Shown: positions 1 through 10,655, counted from the stretch's first letter. The stretch: DNA of 37,214 nt from an uncultured Bacteroidota bacterium (GCA_903821465.1 CAIJLK010000133.1:1-37214), one strand, 5' to 3'. Numbers and translations are program-made. Notes: generated by a model from the letters alone, not told the origin.

Positions 1-1743
1 AGAGCAAGTCAACAATCGTCGAATCTCTCAAACCCAATTGCTTGGCAGGATCTGAGTGGAACTGCTGGATTAACCAAAGGAGCCTGCTTAAATGTGGTTC
101 CGCTAAATGGCAAGATGGTTGTGCTTAAAAAAGATAGTTTATTGATTCAGAATAATGCTGCTTGGTCTGTTTTATATGCCGATAAAAATTGGCCCATCAT
201 TAGTGTTACCAGTACTGGATCTGAGCTATCCATTGCACAAAGAAAAAATGATGGAAGTTCAAGGGTACTGATCATGGATGATAAAGGAACTATTATTCAA
301 AATTTTTCTAAGGCCGGACTCATTTCGTTTCCCAGAAATGCTATTAAGATTGGATCAGATGTATGGGTGGCTGATTATTTTGGTGGACTCATTCAATGCA
401 ATGCCAACTTCGAACAATTTATTCCGAATGGGCCATTGGGAAAATCTAGTGGAGAAATGATCTTTCAAAACAACCATTTAATAGTTGCCGCTGGTGCAGT
501 AAACGATGCTTGGAATTACCAATATGATCGGGATGGAATTTTTGATTATGATCAGGAAAGCTGGACCTATCAAGGTTATTACAATCGCTCACAACTCGAT
601 TCGGTTTTAGATTTTATTACCGTTACAGCCAATCCGGATGATGGAAGTTTATGGGGCGGGAGTTATGGGGGGGGACTAGTTCACTTTCAAGCAAATAATA
701 TTAGTATCTACAAACAAAAGAACTCTACGCTACAAGCTGCTATTGGCGATGCTAGTAGTTATCGGGTAAGTGGATTGGCTTTTGATCAAAATAAAAATCT
801 TTGGATCAGCAATTATGGTGCTTCAAAAAATTTGCAGGTCAGAAAAAATGATGGCTCATGGAAAGCATTCCAAATTCCTTTCAGCCTCACTGAAAATGCA
901 ACGAGTGGGTTGTTGGTCGACGACTTCAATCAGGTTTTTATTATTAGCCCGAAAGGAAATGGATTAATCTGCTACAATCCTGGCAATAATATTGATGCAT
1001 TAACTGACGATAAATGGAAAAATTATCTGGCTGGATCGGGACTAGGGAATTTACCAAGTAACAACGTGTTATGCATGGCAAAAGATAAAAATGGATTCAT
1101 CTGGGTGGGTACCGATAAGGGAATTGGAATTATACAATGTAGTTCAGAAATATTTTCAGGATCGGGTTGCGAAGCATTATTACCCATTGTACAACAAGAT
1201 CGATTTGCAGGATTATTATTTCACGATGAAAGCGTTCAATGCATTGCTGTTGATGCGGCAAACAGAAAATGGGTAGGAACTAAGAATGGCCTATGGCTGA
1301 TCTCTGCTGATGGCGATAAGATCATCTATCAGTTCAATACCGAAAATAGTCCCTTGCTTAACAATGATGTAAAAAAGATTGCAATCAACCCTTTAACTGG
1401 CGAAGTATTTATTGCCACATTCAATGGCATTTGCAGTTTTAGAAGCACGGCTACTGAAGCGGAGGCAACGAATCAATCTGTTCTTGTTTTTCCAAATCCA
1501 GTACCACCCGGGTATCAGGGAACTATTGCCATAAGAGGTTTGGCAAATAATGCATTGGTTAAAATAGCCGAACTAAATGGCACACTCGTTTATCAAACAA
1601 GGGCACTTGGTTCACAAGCTATTTGGGATGGGAATAATTATAAGGGACAAAAAGTTGCCAGTGGTGTTTATCTTGTTATTGCTAGAGACGATTCCGGCAA
1701 TGAAAAGCTTGTCACCAAAATCGTGATCATAGCTGGTCGCTAA
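1..1743 (+). CDS. porZ: PorZ-like beta-propeller protein with type IX secretion C-terminal domain (5' partial)
   Basis: The frame is open from the first base, so the true start lies upstream; about 580 residues are visible. The body is a run of propeller blades of the two-component-regulator type, with repeated blocks such as DKNGFIWVGTDKGI and ANRKWVGTKNGLW. The last ~90 residues (from about base 1470) form a type IX secretion sorting-domain-like beta-sandwich: FPNPVPPGYQGTI, then LNGTLVYQT and SGVYLVIA. Two propellers plus such a C-terminal domain is the architecture of PorZ, a surface component of the T9SS attachment complex that binds A-LPS and works with the PorU sortase. A generic propeller cargo protein is the alternative. 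The gene ends 7 bases before the convergent phosphoesterase gene, with no clear terminator between. The family is moderately sure; the PorZ identity is inferred from architecture and the C-terminal motif. Confidence 0.7.
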   Translation, partial: RASQQSSNLSNPIAWQDLSGTAGLTKGACLNVVPLNGKMVVLKKDSLLIQNNAAWSVLYADKNWPIISVTSTGSELSIAQRKNDGSSRVLIMDDKGTIIQNFSKAGLISFPRNAIKIGSDVWVADYFGGLIQCNANFEQFIPNGPLGKSSGEMIFQNNHLIVAAGAVNDAWNYQYDRDGIFDYDQESWTYQGYYNRSQLDSVLDFITVTANPDDGSLWGGSYGGGLVHFQANNISIYKQKNSTLQAAIGDASSYRVSGLAFDQNKNLWISNYGASKNLQVRKNDGSWKAFQIPFSLTENATSGLLVDDFNQVFIISPKGNGLICYNPGNNIDALTDDKWKNYLAGSGLGNLPSNNVLCMAKDKNGFIWVGTDKGIGIIQCSSEIFSGSGCEALLPIVQQDRFAGLLFHDESVQCIAVDAANRKWVGTKNGLWLISADGDKIIYQFNTENSPLLNNDVKKIAINPLTGEVFIATFNGICSFRSTATEAEATNQSVLVFPNPVPPGYQGTIAIRGLANNALVKIAELNGTLVYQTRALGSQAIWDGNNYKGQKVASGVYLVIARDDSGNEKLVTKIVIIAGR

Positions 1744-1750
1744 ATAATTC

Positions 1751-4177
1751 CTAATCCTTATCCACCGCTTTATTTGCCTTATAAAATGCCGCTCGCTTAG
1801 GACCAGGGAATGGTTCCTGATCGCCTTTCAAACCATGCCATAACACCATGTTGAATTCAAGATCTGGCACAGCATCTTCTTTTACGAAATCAAACTTTTC
1901 AGAGCGCTTTTGCCACTCATTGATAGCAGTATTCTTTTCTTCTAAGTTCACAAGGTTTTTCTGTACAGTAAATCCTGTTGCATTAGCCTTCGATGAGAAC
2001 AGCCTCCACATAGGTGTTGCAGCCGCATCGTATTGACTCATTGGCGGAATCCCCAGAATCAATTCCATGGTCCTTAAAACAGAGGAAGTGGAATACATGG
2101 TATGATCTACTATTCCTCTCTTTACAAATCCTCCAGCAACATAGGCTGGGCTCCTGTGCGCATCAACATGGTCGGCTCCATTCTGTGCATCATCTTCTAA
2201 AATAAATATAGCGGTCTCGTTCCAAATCTTACTCTTACTCAAATACTCAACAAACATGCCTACTGCCAAATCATTATCTGCAACATGCGCATAAGGTGTT
2301 GGTCTGCCTTTTTTTAATCCCTCAGTATGATCATTCCCAAAACGAACCGAATTGAATTTAGGAACAGCATCTTTTGCTAATAAAGAATCGAATTCTCTTT
2401 TCCACTGACCAAATCGGGTAGTATCTTTTACACTTCCGCTAAATCCTGTGAAATACGGACAGAGATGGTCTTTCAATACTGGTATATTCGGTTTAAAGTT
2501 GTCGGCGAATTCACCATAAGTTCGATAACTAACACCTGCTTTTTTACAATGATCCCAAATAAACCCACCCTTATTATTGGCAACTGCGCGATTACCTTCA
2601 GCATCATAACTGCCTCCTCTTCCGCCATAACTAGATACCCAGTTTTTTTCTAAGAAATCTGTTGCATAGGCACCGGTTGACCAATTATGTCCATCCGCAC
2701 TTACTTCACCATCTACATAAAAATTATCTAGTAAAACAAACTCATTCACTAATGCATGTTGATTGGGTGTTACGTTTTCGCCAAACAAAACCAAACGTGG
2801 ATCGCCATTTCCTTTCTTCACATCACCTAAAATCTGGTCGTATGTTCTGTTCTCTTTGATCACATAAAACACATATTTAATGGGACTCTTATCGCCCACC
2901 CTTCTTGGTATAGGATTACCTTCTTCCCCAACTGCCATGCTTTCTTGCTCTTTTTTATACGGAGTGTTTTGGTAAACCTGCTTTGAAAAAATAGCTAATT
3001 GCGCTTCAGAGGGTTCTTCAAAAATGCTTAAAGTTCCTTTAAATAAACCAGCAATATATTGTACATCTTTAGGTTTATCCAGATCGCCCTGCTGATAATT
3101 CACCTGCTGTTTATTTCCGAACGGATTAGGTCCGTATGGATTTGCCATAGAAGAAAATCCTTTCCCGTTTGCCACAAAAACTTTATTGCCAATTGTTTTT
3201 ACATTCGTTGGGTACCAACCAACTGGAATAAACCCTTTACTCTTACTAGAACCGGGATTACTTACATTAAAGACGGATAAGCAATTATTATCTGCGTTAG
3301 CGATATACAAAGTTTTTTCATCGGCACTTAAAGCCAAGGCATTGGTTGTTGAACCATTGGGTGCATCTGGGAATAAGGCCGCATTCAAAACCTCAATTAC
3401 TTTTCTTTTATTCGCATCGATAATGGAAACAGAATTGTCGTTCGAGTTAGCAACAAAAATAAAATTTCCCTTTTTATTTACTACAATATCATTGGGATTA
3501 TCTCCAATCGCGATCTGATCTACAATATTTTTTTTCTCCGTATCAAACACCAATAATTTATCACAGCCCCAGCAGCTGATATATAATTCTTTTTTATTGG
3601 GAGATAACACACATGCAAAAGCTTCGCCACCTAAATTATAAGGGATAGCAATTTTAGTTGCAAGGTCAATCATATATAACGAATGGTCATCTTTCGTAAC
3701 TACATACAACAAATTTTTATCATCATCTAATGCAATGCCAGCAGGTGCAATTTTGTTGGGCCATTTTTTTCCAAGAATAATGGTATCGACTATCTGCAAT
3801 TTATTTTGTTTGATGGCATATTTCAGAACCCAGTTATCATTTCCACCAGCTGCATAGAGAAATTTTTCATCAGCACTAAAAGCAAGTCCATACCAACTCT
3901 TAGCGATCACAACAGAGTCCAACAATTTTTCTGTGCGAGGATCAATCAATTGTATACTCTGAATACCTTGACCATTATTAGTTATTGCTAATAATTTCTT
4001 GGATTTACTTACCACCATATTCAATGGCAGATCGCCTAATGGTAAGCTTCTACCAATTGGCGATAAACTCCAACCGTTGGGCAGGGTTCTTTTTAAAGCT
4101 TCTAATTCTGCAGCATTCTGCGCACCAATAAATTGTATTGTCAATAAAATAGCAACAAATAGTAATAGCTTCTTCAT
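1751..4177 (-). CDS. Secreted bifunctional YncE-like propeller / alkaline phosphatase-superfamily phosphoesterase
   Basis: The frame extends upstream to 4270, but the start at 4177 is preferred: it gives a clean signal peptide (MKKLLLFVAILLTIQFIGAQ) and avoids overlap with the upstream gene. The protein is 808 residues. Roughly residues 30-400 are a YncE-type propeller with repeated blade motifs (KKLLAITNNGQG, KNLLYVVTKDD, KGNFIFVANSND, EKTLYIANADNN). The C-terminal half is a PF04185-type phosphoesterase with YVIKENRTYDQILGD, a DNFYVDGEVSADGHNW block and ILEDDAQNGADHVDAHRSP; these Asp, His and Asn residues are the expected metal ligands. The substrate is unknown; phosphoesters or phospholipids are plausible. 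It lies 67 bases downstream of the small secreted protein on the same strand, probably co-transcribed. Family assignment is firm, substrate is not. Confidence 0.85.
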   Translation of the reverse strand: MKKLLLFVAILLTIQFIGAQNAAELEALKRTLPNGWSLSPIGRSLPLGDLPLNMVVSKSKKLLAITNNGQGIQSIQLIDPRTEKLLDSVVIAKSWYGLAFSADEKFLYAAGGNDNWVLKYAIKQNKLQIVDTIILGKKWPNKIAPAGIALDDDKNLLYVVTKDDHSLYMIDLATKIAIPYNLGGEAFACVLSPNKKELYISCWGCDKLLVFDTEKKNIVDQIAIGDNPNDIVVNKKGNFIFVANSNDNSVSIIDANKRKVIEVLNAALFPDAPNGSTTNALALSADEKTLYIANADNNCLSVFNVSNPGSSKSKGFIPVGWYPTNVKTIGNKVFVANGKGFSSMANPYGPNPFGNKQQVNYQQGDLDKPKDVQYIAGLFKGTLSIFEEPSEAQLAIFSKQVYQNTPYKKEQESMAVGEEGNPIPRRVGDKSPIKYVFYVIKENRTYDQILGDVKKGNGDPRLVLFGENVTPNQHALVNEFVLLDNFYVDGEVSADGHNWSTGAYATDFLEKNWVSSYGGRGGSYDAEGNRAVANNKGGFIWDHCKKAGVSYRTYGEFADNFKPNIPVLKDHLCPYFTGFSGSVKDTTRFGQWKREFDSLLAKDAVPKFNSVRFGNDHTEGLKKGRPTPYAHVADNDLAVGMFVEYLSKSKIWNETAIFILEDDAQNGADHVDAHRSPAYVAGGFVKRGIVDHTMYSTSSVLRTMELILGIPPMSQYDAAATPMWRLFSSKANATGFTVQKNLVNLEEKNTAINEWQKRSEKFDFVKEDAVPDLEFNMVLWHGLKGDQEPFPGPKRAAFYKANKAVDKD

Positions 4178-4244
4178 AAATAAAATTGAAAAACGAAAGT
4201 AAATAATCAAGGACCTTAATGCAGTTATTAAATTATTAATTACA

Positions 4245-4841
4245 CTAAGGCTGTTGTTTTTTAAATTCAAAGGTTCTAAGCACTTTAAATTTATACCCTT
4301 CAGGCTCCATTGGCATTACACGGTATTGAATTTGGCGCATCATACCAGATGGTGCATAGTTTGCACTGTCAGATTTCTGATATACCGGAAAACGACGCAT
4401 GAGATTTCCTTCCACTAAACTATATTCATCGTGCCCCTTATAACCAACAGACAATTTCATATCATCCATAATGTCTGGGAAGATGATGGGGCGGACGCCT
4501 TGGTTTTTATCGGAATATATTCCAAACACTTTGCCATAGCCGTTCGGATCACTGCTATAAACATAAAGCACTAAATCAGGAAAGCCATCATTATTCAAAT
4601 CGTCTGATTCAGTAGCTAAAATTCTTCCCTTAATTTCTAAGGAAATTTCTCGGGAGCCTGCTTCAAATCCTAAGGGAGTAATAGTCAAATTATTCTTCTC
4701 GGGGTTTTTATTCGTACAAAAAACACGATAACCCGCTTTCCCTACACGCATAGTAGTATCAATTCTTCTATACTGTGCGTTCAAAACAGTTAGAGTGATT
4801 AGTCCCATCCCAAATACCAATAAAAATCTTTTTAACAACAT
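4245..4841 (-). CDS. Small secreted protein with a DxNxDG loop, PliI/FG-GAP-like
   Basis: This 198-residue protein has an N-terminal signal peptide (MLLKRFLLVFGMGLITLTVLNA). I do not recognise a firm family. Around residues 78-90 it has DDLNNDGFPDLVLYVY, a DxNxDG calcium-loop-like motif followed by a strand, then a GYGKVFGIYSD block. This pattern occurs in FG-GAP/VCBS repeats and in PliI-type periplasmic lysozyme inhibitors, which have a similar 'DLNxDGxPxL' core in a small beta-sandwich. The PliI resemblance is suggestive only. It is followed after 67 bases by the YncE-phosphoesterase gene, so the two may be co-expressed in the envelope. No strong -7 box is visible upstream, only a weak TACCTTG-like match on this strand near 4870. 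Confidence 0.6.
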   Translation of the reverse strand: MLLKRFLLVFGMGLITLTVLNAQYRRIDTTMRVGKAGYRVFCTNKNPEKNNLTITPLGFEAGSREISLEIKGRILATESDDLNNDGFPDLVLYVYSSDPNGYGKVFGIYSDKNQGVRPIIFPDIMDDMKLSVGYKGHDEYSLVEGNLMRRFPVYQKSDSANYAPSGMMRQIQYRVMPMEPEGYKFKVLRTFEFKKQQP

Positions 4842-4901
4842 ATTTCTGATTTTAAAACGGGCATCAAGGTAGCTTTTTTTTTAAATGAACGGAAGCTCCA
4901 T

Positions 4902-7900
4902 TTACATATTTCTGCGATACTGGCCCCCGACTTCATATAGGGCATGGGTAATCTGACCAAGCGAGCAATATTTGACCGTTTCCATTAATTCGGCAAAGAG
5001 ATTCTCATTATCGATTGCGGCCCTTTTTAATCGATGCAATGCTGCTTCACTGTTAGAGGAATTACGCTTTTTGAAATGCGCTAGGTTCTGAATCTGCTGC
5101 TCTTTCTCTTCGGTAGTTGAACGGATCACTTCGGTGGGTAAGATGGTCGGACTTCCCTTTTTATTCAAAAATGTATTCACGCCCACGATGGGCAATTCGC
5201 CTGTATGTTTGAGTGTTTCATATTGCAAACTCTCTTCCTGGATCTTATTTCGCTGATACATTCGTTCCATGGCTCCCAATACACCACCCCTTTCGGTTAA
5301 TCGGTCGAACTCGAGCAATACTGCTTCTTCAACGAGGTCGGTCAATTCTTCCATTAAAAAACTACCCTGATTAGGGTTCTCGTTCTTGGCTGTTCCTAGT
5401 TCGCGATTAATGATCAATTGAATAGCCATTGCCCTTCTTACACTTTCTTCTGTTGGTGTTGTAATGGCTTCGTCATATGCGTTTGTATGCAGACTATTAC
5501 AGTTATCGTAAATAGCATAGAGTGCTTGCAAAGTGGTTCGAATATCATTGAAATCAATTTCCTGAGCGTGCAGGCTTCTACCGCTAGTTTGAATATGATA
5601 TTTTAATTTTTGAGAACGATCATTTCCATGGTATTTATGCTTCATGGCTTTGGCCCAGATCCTTCTTGCAACACGACCAATTACACTGTATTCCGCATCC
5701 ATCCCATTGCTAAAGAAAAAAGAAAGATTCGGTGCGAAATCATCGATATGCATTCCTCTACTTAAATAATATTCAACATAAGTAAAGCCATTCGAAAGTG
5801 TAAATGCAAGCTGGGTGATTGGATTGGCTCCGGCTTCGGCTATATGATAGCCACTGATACTTACGCTATAAAAATTTCGAATTTTTTCATCAATAAAATA
5901 ACGTTGTACATCTCCCATTAATTTCAAAGCAAACTCAGTGGAAAATATACATGTGTTTTGTGCCTGATCTTCTTTTAAAATATCTGCCTGCACAGTACCC
6001 CGAACCTGTGTAAGTGCTTCTTCTTTTATTTTTTGATATACTTCGGGTGACAAAAATTCATCTGCAGTGGCTCCTAATAATTTTAATCCCAATCCATTAT
6101 TCCCTTCTGGTAAACGCTCGGGCGATGATGGATTATAGTAGATAGGCCGCACTGCATTCTTAAATTTCTTTTGCAAGTTTTGCTCAACTTCCGGCCAGAG
6201 GTTTTTTTCAGTAATATATTTTTCACTCAATTGATCGATTGCTGCATTCATAAAAAATGCAAGGATGATCGTTGCAGGACCATTAATAGTCATACTCACC
6301 GAGGTCTTCGAATCGCATAAATCAAATCCGCTATATAATTTTTTTGCATCATCTAAAGTAGCAATGCTCACGCCGCTATTACCTACTTTACCATAAATAT
6401 CTGGCCGCGCTGCAGGGTCCTCTCCATATAGTGTTACACTATCAAATGCTGTTGATAACCGAATAGCTGGTTGCCCCAGGGAAACATAGTGAAACCTTTT
6501 ATTGGTGCGCTCTGGTCCGCCTTCACCCGCAAACATTCTAGTGGGATCTTCGCCTTGTCTTTTTAGTTCAAAAACACCTGCGGTATAAGGAAATTCACCA
6601 GGCACATTTTCTTGCAATTGCCATTTTAAGAGATCACCCCAGTCCTTGTATTTAGGCAATGCAATTTTAGGAATACGGGTACCTGATAATGAAAAATTGA
6701 CCAAAGATTGTTTGATCGTTTTATACCTTACCTGGTATTCAAAATAATCTGACCCGTATTTTTTTACCAATGCAGGCCAATGCTCTATGAGTTTTTTACA
6801 TTCACTATGCAATTTTTCGTGGAAATAATCTTTCATTTGAATCAAGCTTGATAGCTGATCCTGATTTTTAAATGCTGGCTCCTTTTGTACGATCTCAATG
6901 GTTCCGTTGATCTGATACAGTTTACTTGCAATCACAGTTTGTTCGTTAACCCAAGCATCGTAGGTTCTATTCTGTTCTGCAATTTCAGATAGGTATCGAA
7001 CCCTTTTTGGGGGAATAATTTGCGATTGTGTTGCAGTCTCGCCTTTTAACCAAGTAGAGGGCTCAGAACCAAAATGAATACCCGTTTTTGTAGCAATCGT
7101 GTTGACTAAGCGTATGAATAATTCGTTTATACCAAGATCATTAAATTGTGCAGCGATGGTTCCTACAATCGGAAGTTCCTCATCTTTTGCATTCCAAATA
7201 GTATGATTGCGTTTATATTGTTTTCGTACATCATGTAAAGCATCTAAAGCACCTGCCTTATCAAATTTATTGATACAAACAATGTCTGCATAATCCAACA
7301 TATTTATTTTCTCCAATTGTGATGCGGCACCATATTCGGGTGTCATGATATACAAGCTTAGATCACAAAAATCTAGAATGCTTGCATCACTTTGTCCCAC
7401 TCCAGCACTCTCTAAAATAATAAAATCAAAGCCCGTGCTTTTGCAGATATCAATTGCGTCTTGCATATAAGCACTCAATGCGGTATTATCATCACGGGTT
7501 GCCATGCTGCGCATATAGACCCTTGCATTTGAAATAGCATTCATGCGAATGCGATCGCCCAACAATGCTCCGCCTGTTTTTTTCTTTGATGGATCAACAG
7601 AAATTACTGCAATGGTTTTATCTATAAAATGCTGCAAAAATCTTCTGACCAATTCATCTGTCACTGAACTTTTTCCGGCCCCACCAGTACCTGTGATTCC
7701 TAGTACAGGAATTTTTTTCTGTGCCTCAGTTAGTGTAATTTTTTTTGATTCTTTTACATTTTCAGCGTTTGTGATTTGCCTAGCTACTTTGCGAATATCT
7801 TTCTGCTCATCTAATTGCAGGGCATTGGGGTAGTCGAATGAATTTGGCAATTCAAAATCACACTGACGAATCACGTCTTCAATCATTCCTTCCAATCCCA

Positions 7901-8276
7901 TCTGGCGGCCATCATCCGGACTATATATTCTACTAATCCCATATTGGTGTAATTGTCTTGATTCTTCAGGCAATATGGTTCCACCTCCACCCCCAAATAT
8001 TTTAATATGACTGCACCCATTTTGATCAAGCAGGTCCTTCATGTATTTAAAAAACTCTAAGTGCCCTCCCTGATAGGAAGTAATGGCAATCCCCTGCACA
8101 TCTTCTTCAATGGCACATTCTACAATTTCCAGCACACTTCTATTATGACCGAGATGAATAATTTCTGCTCCCTTCGATTGCAAAATTCTACGCATTACGT
8201 TGATGGCTGCATCGTGCCCATCAAATAAACTTGCTGCTGTTACAATTCTTATCTTATGCTTTGCGGTATAAGCCAT
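4902..8276 (-). CDS. icmF: Fused isobutyryl-CoA mutase IcmF (B12 domain, G-protein chaperone and mutase in one chain)
   Basis: The 1124-residue protein matches IcmF in length and domain order. Residues ~8-145 are a cobalamin-binding domain with D19-G-H21-D-A-A; H21 is the expected lower axial ligand, followed by SYQGGH and FGGGGGTI. Residues ~188-400 are a MeaB-like GTPase with P-loop GTGGAGKSS (196-204) and base-recognition motif NKFD (336-339). From ~530 to the end is the mutase TIM-barrel half (FPYTAGVF, 562-569; [30 protein letters not shown]). Known members interconvert isobutyryl-CoA and n-butyryl-CoA using adenosylcobalamin, and some act on pivalyl/isovaleryl-CoA; the fused GTPase handles cofactor loading. 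I cannot map the substrate-selectivity residues with certainty. The gene stands alone: no mutase or epimerase genes adjoin it. The ATG at 8276 directly precedes the B12 domain. Confidence 0.93.
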   Translation of the reverse strand: MAYTAKHKIRIVTAASLFDGHDAAINVMRRILQSKGAEIIHLGHNRSVLEIVECAIEEDVQGIAITSYQGGHLEFFKYMKDLLDQNGCSHIKIFGGGGGTILPEESRQLHQYGISRIYSPDDGRQMGLEGMIEDVIRQCDFELPNSFDYPNALQLDEQKDIRKVARQITNAENVKESKKITLTEAQKKIPVLGITGTGGAGKSSVTDELVRRFLQHFIDKTIAVISVDPSKKKTGGALLGDRIRMNAISNARVYMRSMATRDDNTALSAYMQDAIDICKSTGFDFIILESAGVGQSDASILDFCDLSLYIMTPEYGAASQLEKINMLDYADIVCINKFDKAGALDALHDVRKQYKRNHTIWNAKDEELPIVGTIAAQFNDLGINELFIRLVNTIATKTGIHFGSEPSTWLKGETATQSQIIPPKRVRYLSEIAEQNRTYDAWVNEQTVIASKLYQINGTIEIVQKEPAFKNQDQLSSLIQMKDYFHEKLHSECKKLIEHWPALVKKYGSDYFEYQVRYKTIKQSLVNFSLSGTRIPKIALPKYKDWGDLLKWQLQENVPGEFPYTAGVFELKRQGEDPTRMFAGEGGPERTNKRFHYVSLGQPAIRLSTAFDSVTLYGEDPAARPDIYGKVGNSGVSIATLDDAKKLYSGFDLCDSKTSVSMTINGPATIILAFFMNAAIDQLSEKYITEKNLWPEVEQNLQKKFKNAVRPIYYNPSSPERLPEGNNGLGLKLLGATADEFLSPEVYQKIKEEALTQVRGTVQADILKEDQAQNTCIFSTEFALKLMGDVQRYFIDEKIRNFYSVSISGYHIAEAGANPITQLAFTLSNGFTYVEYYLSRGMHIDDFAPNLSFFFSNGMDAEYSVIGRVARRIWAKAMKHKYHGNDRSQKLKYHIQTSGRSLHAQEIDFNDIRTTLQALYAIYDNCNSLHTNAYDEAITTPTEESVRRAMAIQLIINRELGTAKNENPNQGSFLMEELTDLVEEAVLLEFDRLTERGGVLGAMERMYQRNKIQEESLQYETLKHTGELPIVGVNTFLNKKGSPTILPTEVIRSTTEEKEQQIQNLAHFKKRNSSNSEAALHRLKRAAIDNENLFAELMETVKYCSLGQITHALYEVGGQYRRNM

Positions 8277-8346
8277 TTACTACTTTATTGAATTGTAAAA
8301 TTACAGTTTTGAAGGCAATAGTTAACGCTTGTTAGTTCTTTAATTC

Positions 8347-8694
8347 CTAATTAAGCCTGATCCAATAAAGTGTTTTAGAAAAAAAAGCCTTTCGTGCGAT
8401 AATTTTTAGTTTGTTACCCTCCAAAATAAATTCCCCATTTGCAGTGATATCTTTAAGTGGATTTCTGATTTCAGATACCCATTTTCCATTCTTAAACTGC
8501 AGATCTTTTACCACCATTTTTTTGGTGGTAACGCCTAGGCCAATAAATCCCCCATCTTTTTTGCTAATCTCAATAGTGCCACCCTCATCTGTTTTCCATT
8601 TACCAGAAAAATCATCGCTTGCTTTTTGTGAAAAAGCAGTAAGTCCGATGAAAAAGAAAAAGAAAAATAAGTTACTCGATTTACTCAGTGACAT
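8347..8694 (-). CDS. DUF2147-like small secreted protein
   Basis: This 115-residue protein has an N-terminal hydrophobic signal segment ending near AFSQK. The mature part opens with FSGKWKTDEGGTIEISKKDGGFIG, then KDLQFKNGKWVSEIRNP and LEGNKLKIIARKAFFSKTLYWIRL. This is the usual order of DUF2147 proteins: a 'GxWKT' strand, a 'K.GKW..G.I.DP' hairpin and a final 'LxWxR' strand in a small lipocalin-like barrel. It is shorter than the ~140-150 residues typical of the family, lacking the linker after the first hairpin. Function is unknown. It lies between IcmF (70 bases downstream) and the phospholipase-like gene (start codon far upstream, ends 49 bases away), with no clear promoter. Confidence 0.6.
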   Translation of the reverse strand: MSLSKSSNLFFFFFFIGLTAFSQKASDDFSGKWKTDEGGTIEISKKDGGFIGLGVTTKKMVVKDLQFKNGKWVSEIRNPLKDITANGEFILEGNKLKIIARKAFFSKTLYWIRLN

Positions 8695-8743
8695 GGCTAA
8701 GGGAAAATGATGATGAACAAATATTGATAACAGAAAAAGTGGC

Positions 8744-10618
8744 TTAAAAATAATGACGCCAATTAAATAGAACCCTTACATTCAGATTCCATATAGGTTT
8801 TAAATCAAAGTGATCATAGGCGTTATTTATAAGCACATTAGACATCTTTGGAAGATCCACACCAAATGAAAATTGTAGTTTTAAAGTTGATGATTGATCC
8901 TGAGCAAAAGATCTGAGAGGGATATATTCTAAAAAAGGGAAATTGAATTTGGTACTACGATAAGTGATCAATGCTGACTCACCATTCTCATCGCTAATTA
9001 ACAAAGCATCTTTAGTTTTACCAAGGCCATAAAAAGTTACGCCTATCTCTCTACCAAATATAAATTGGAATCGGCCAATAGGTGTTGCCATTCCAGATTG
9101 CCAAGGAATTAATCCACCATTCACAGCAGTCACAGCCATTCTTTGTAAAGTCTTTGGGCTCACTAAGGCCAATATTGGTCCGGCAACAAGTAAATCTCCT
9201 GGAATTAAAAAGAAAGGCAATCTTAAACGAAGATTTATTCCTGTTCTCCCAGGTATCACAGAAATAATTGAATTTACATAAGGAGAGGGAAGGTCTCCAT
9301 AGATCTGTGCTGTATTGGGTGCATCTTGCCGCCAACCGACTTGTAAAAAAATCAATCCATCACCCGATTTATTGAGCACTCCATCCAATCCATATCCGAC
9401 CGTTACGTTTGCATCAATACCACCCACAAATCCTTTTTCAGTTTGATCCTGACCGAATCCTCTATTTAGCGAACTTCCATGGATGGCAGTGGATACTCCA
9501 AAAAACACACCCATTTCTGAGCGAAATCTTGGAACGCCCCCTTTGCCTGCATTTAATCCGGGTATAGGCGTGCTCATTAATACTTTCGTTATAACCTCAT
9601 AATTCAGTTTTGCACTGGGTAAATAATTATTGGTACAAAGATTTAAAGTATCTGCACTAGCAACGATGGACTGATTTTCATTTGTCTCCACAATTAAATT
9701 TCCAGTTGAGGCATCTACCAATTGCTCGAGGCTTAACTGCACTGCGTTTGCAACAACAATGGCATTTTCTTTATTCAGGTAAGCATCGCCCATTGCTATC
9801 ATATGTTTACCATCCCATGTGGCAGCTTCAATGCCTTTCTCATTATAATAATCGTGTGTCCCTTTTTTGAGGGATGAGTTTCCCCAAGTTCCAACAAAAT
9901 GTCCTGCAGCAAAAGCATCTTCTAAAAAATGTATGGCAAATGCTTCATCTGCAAATGCGCCTAAAAGCAAGGCGTTTTTTTCTGCCTCAGTTAATTTTCC
10001 CTGAGCATATTTATTGGCCTTTAATAAAGCAAGATTATGAAACCAGCCATAGGCAGCAATAGCATTTAGTTCTGCCCCCGATTTCATACAATTGAGATAA
10101 TAATCAAGCGCTTCGTCGTTTAAAGATTTTCGCGGCAACAAGAAATGTACACTATTTGAAGTTGCGCGTGTTGCATAATTGATATCTGCATTTTGTAAAC
10201 GGATATCAGAATTTCTGATGGCATTGGTTAAACGACTTGCCGATTTTTCCTTGGACAAGTCATCGCTTAATCGCTCTGCAATATCTGCCACTTTTAAAAT
10301 CCAATCACTATTCAAAACAGCATTCATCATTTCACTAGGTGAGCAACTATGATCTCCCGCAATGCCTGTCCATGATGCATAATCTAGTTGAGTATGTTTC
10401 TCTTTTTTGATAGTGTCAATGATGGGAATAGTTAATCTGTTTTCGAAACCTGTTCTTGATCTAGACCAAAGCTGATCAATCAATACACGATATTCTGGTT
10501 TCATTTGCTGTATTGCCAGCATAGCAATAAATCGATGTTCTGGATATACCCAAGCATTCGATTTCGAAAAAGATAAAAACAAACAACTTGATATGAAAAG
10601 TCTAGCAACTATTTTCAT
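8744..10618 (-). CDS. Secreted zinc phospholipase C/P1-nuclease-like domain fused to a probable outer-membrane beta-barrel
   Basis: The 624-residue protein has a signal peptide whose predicted cleavage leaves Trp23 as the mature N-terminus (...SNA|W). Bacillus cereus PLC and S1/P1 nucleases use an N-terminal Trp as a zinc ligand. The pattern H230-x3-D234-x5-H240-x14-H255-x4-E260 closely follows the B. cereus PLC ligands H118-x3-D122-x5-H128-x13-H142-x3-E146. H28, D79 or D89, and H90 are candidates for the remaining ligands. From about residue 365 the protein changes to alternating aromatic and polar strands (GVFFGVSTAIHG, VTVGYGLDGV, FLQVGWRQD, FQFIFGREIGVTFYG, LKLQFSFGVDL) and ends in FNWRHYF, with the terminal Phe typical of outer-membrane barrels. 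I infer an outer-membrane-anchored hydrolase of phospholipids or nucleic acids. The barrel is judged by eye, not by prediction. Confidence 0.65.
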   Translation of the reverse strand: MKIVARLFISSCLFLSFSKSNAWVYPEHRFIAMLAIQQMKPEYRVLIDQLWSRSRTGFENRLTIPIIDTIKKEKHTQLDYASWTGIAGDHSCSPSEMMNAVLNSDWILKVADIAERLSDDLSKEKSASRLTNAIRNSDIRLQNADINYATRATSNSVHFLLPRKSLNDEALDYYLNCMKSGAELNAIAAYGWFHNLALLKANKYAQGKLTEAEKNALLLGAFADEAFAIHFLEDAFAAGHFVGTWGNSSLKKGTHDYYNEKGIEAATWDGKHMIAMGDAYLNKENAIVVANAVQLSLEQLVDASTGNLIVETNENQSIVASADTLNLCTNNYLPSAKLNYEVITKVLMSTPIPGLNAGKGGVPRFRSEMGVFFGVSTAIHGSSLNRGFGQDQTEKGFVGGIDANVTVGYGLDGVLNKSGDGLIFLQVGWRQDAPNTAQIYGDLPSPYVNSIISVIPGRTGINLRLRLPFFLIPGDLLVAGPILALVSPKTLQRMAVTAVNGGLIPWQSGMATPIGRFQFIFGREIGVTFYGLGKTKDALLISDENGESALITYRSTKFNFPFLEYIPLRSFAQDQSSTLKLQFSFGVDLPKMSNVLINNAYDHFDLKPIWNLNVRVLFNWRHYF

Positions 10619-10655
10619 CTTACAGTCTTATTTATTTGAATCATCCAATAATTAG

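Noticed and set aside
3186..3518. 110-codon plus-strand frame inside the YncE-phosphoesterase gene
   Set aside because: Antisense to conserved propeller blades; hydrophobic-looking composition follows from the opposite frame.
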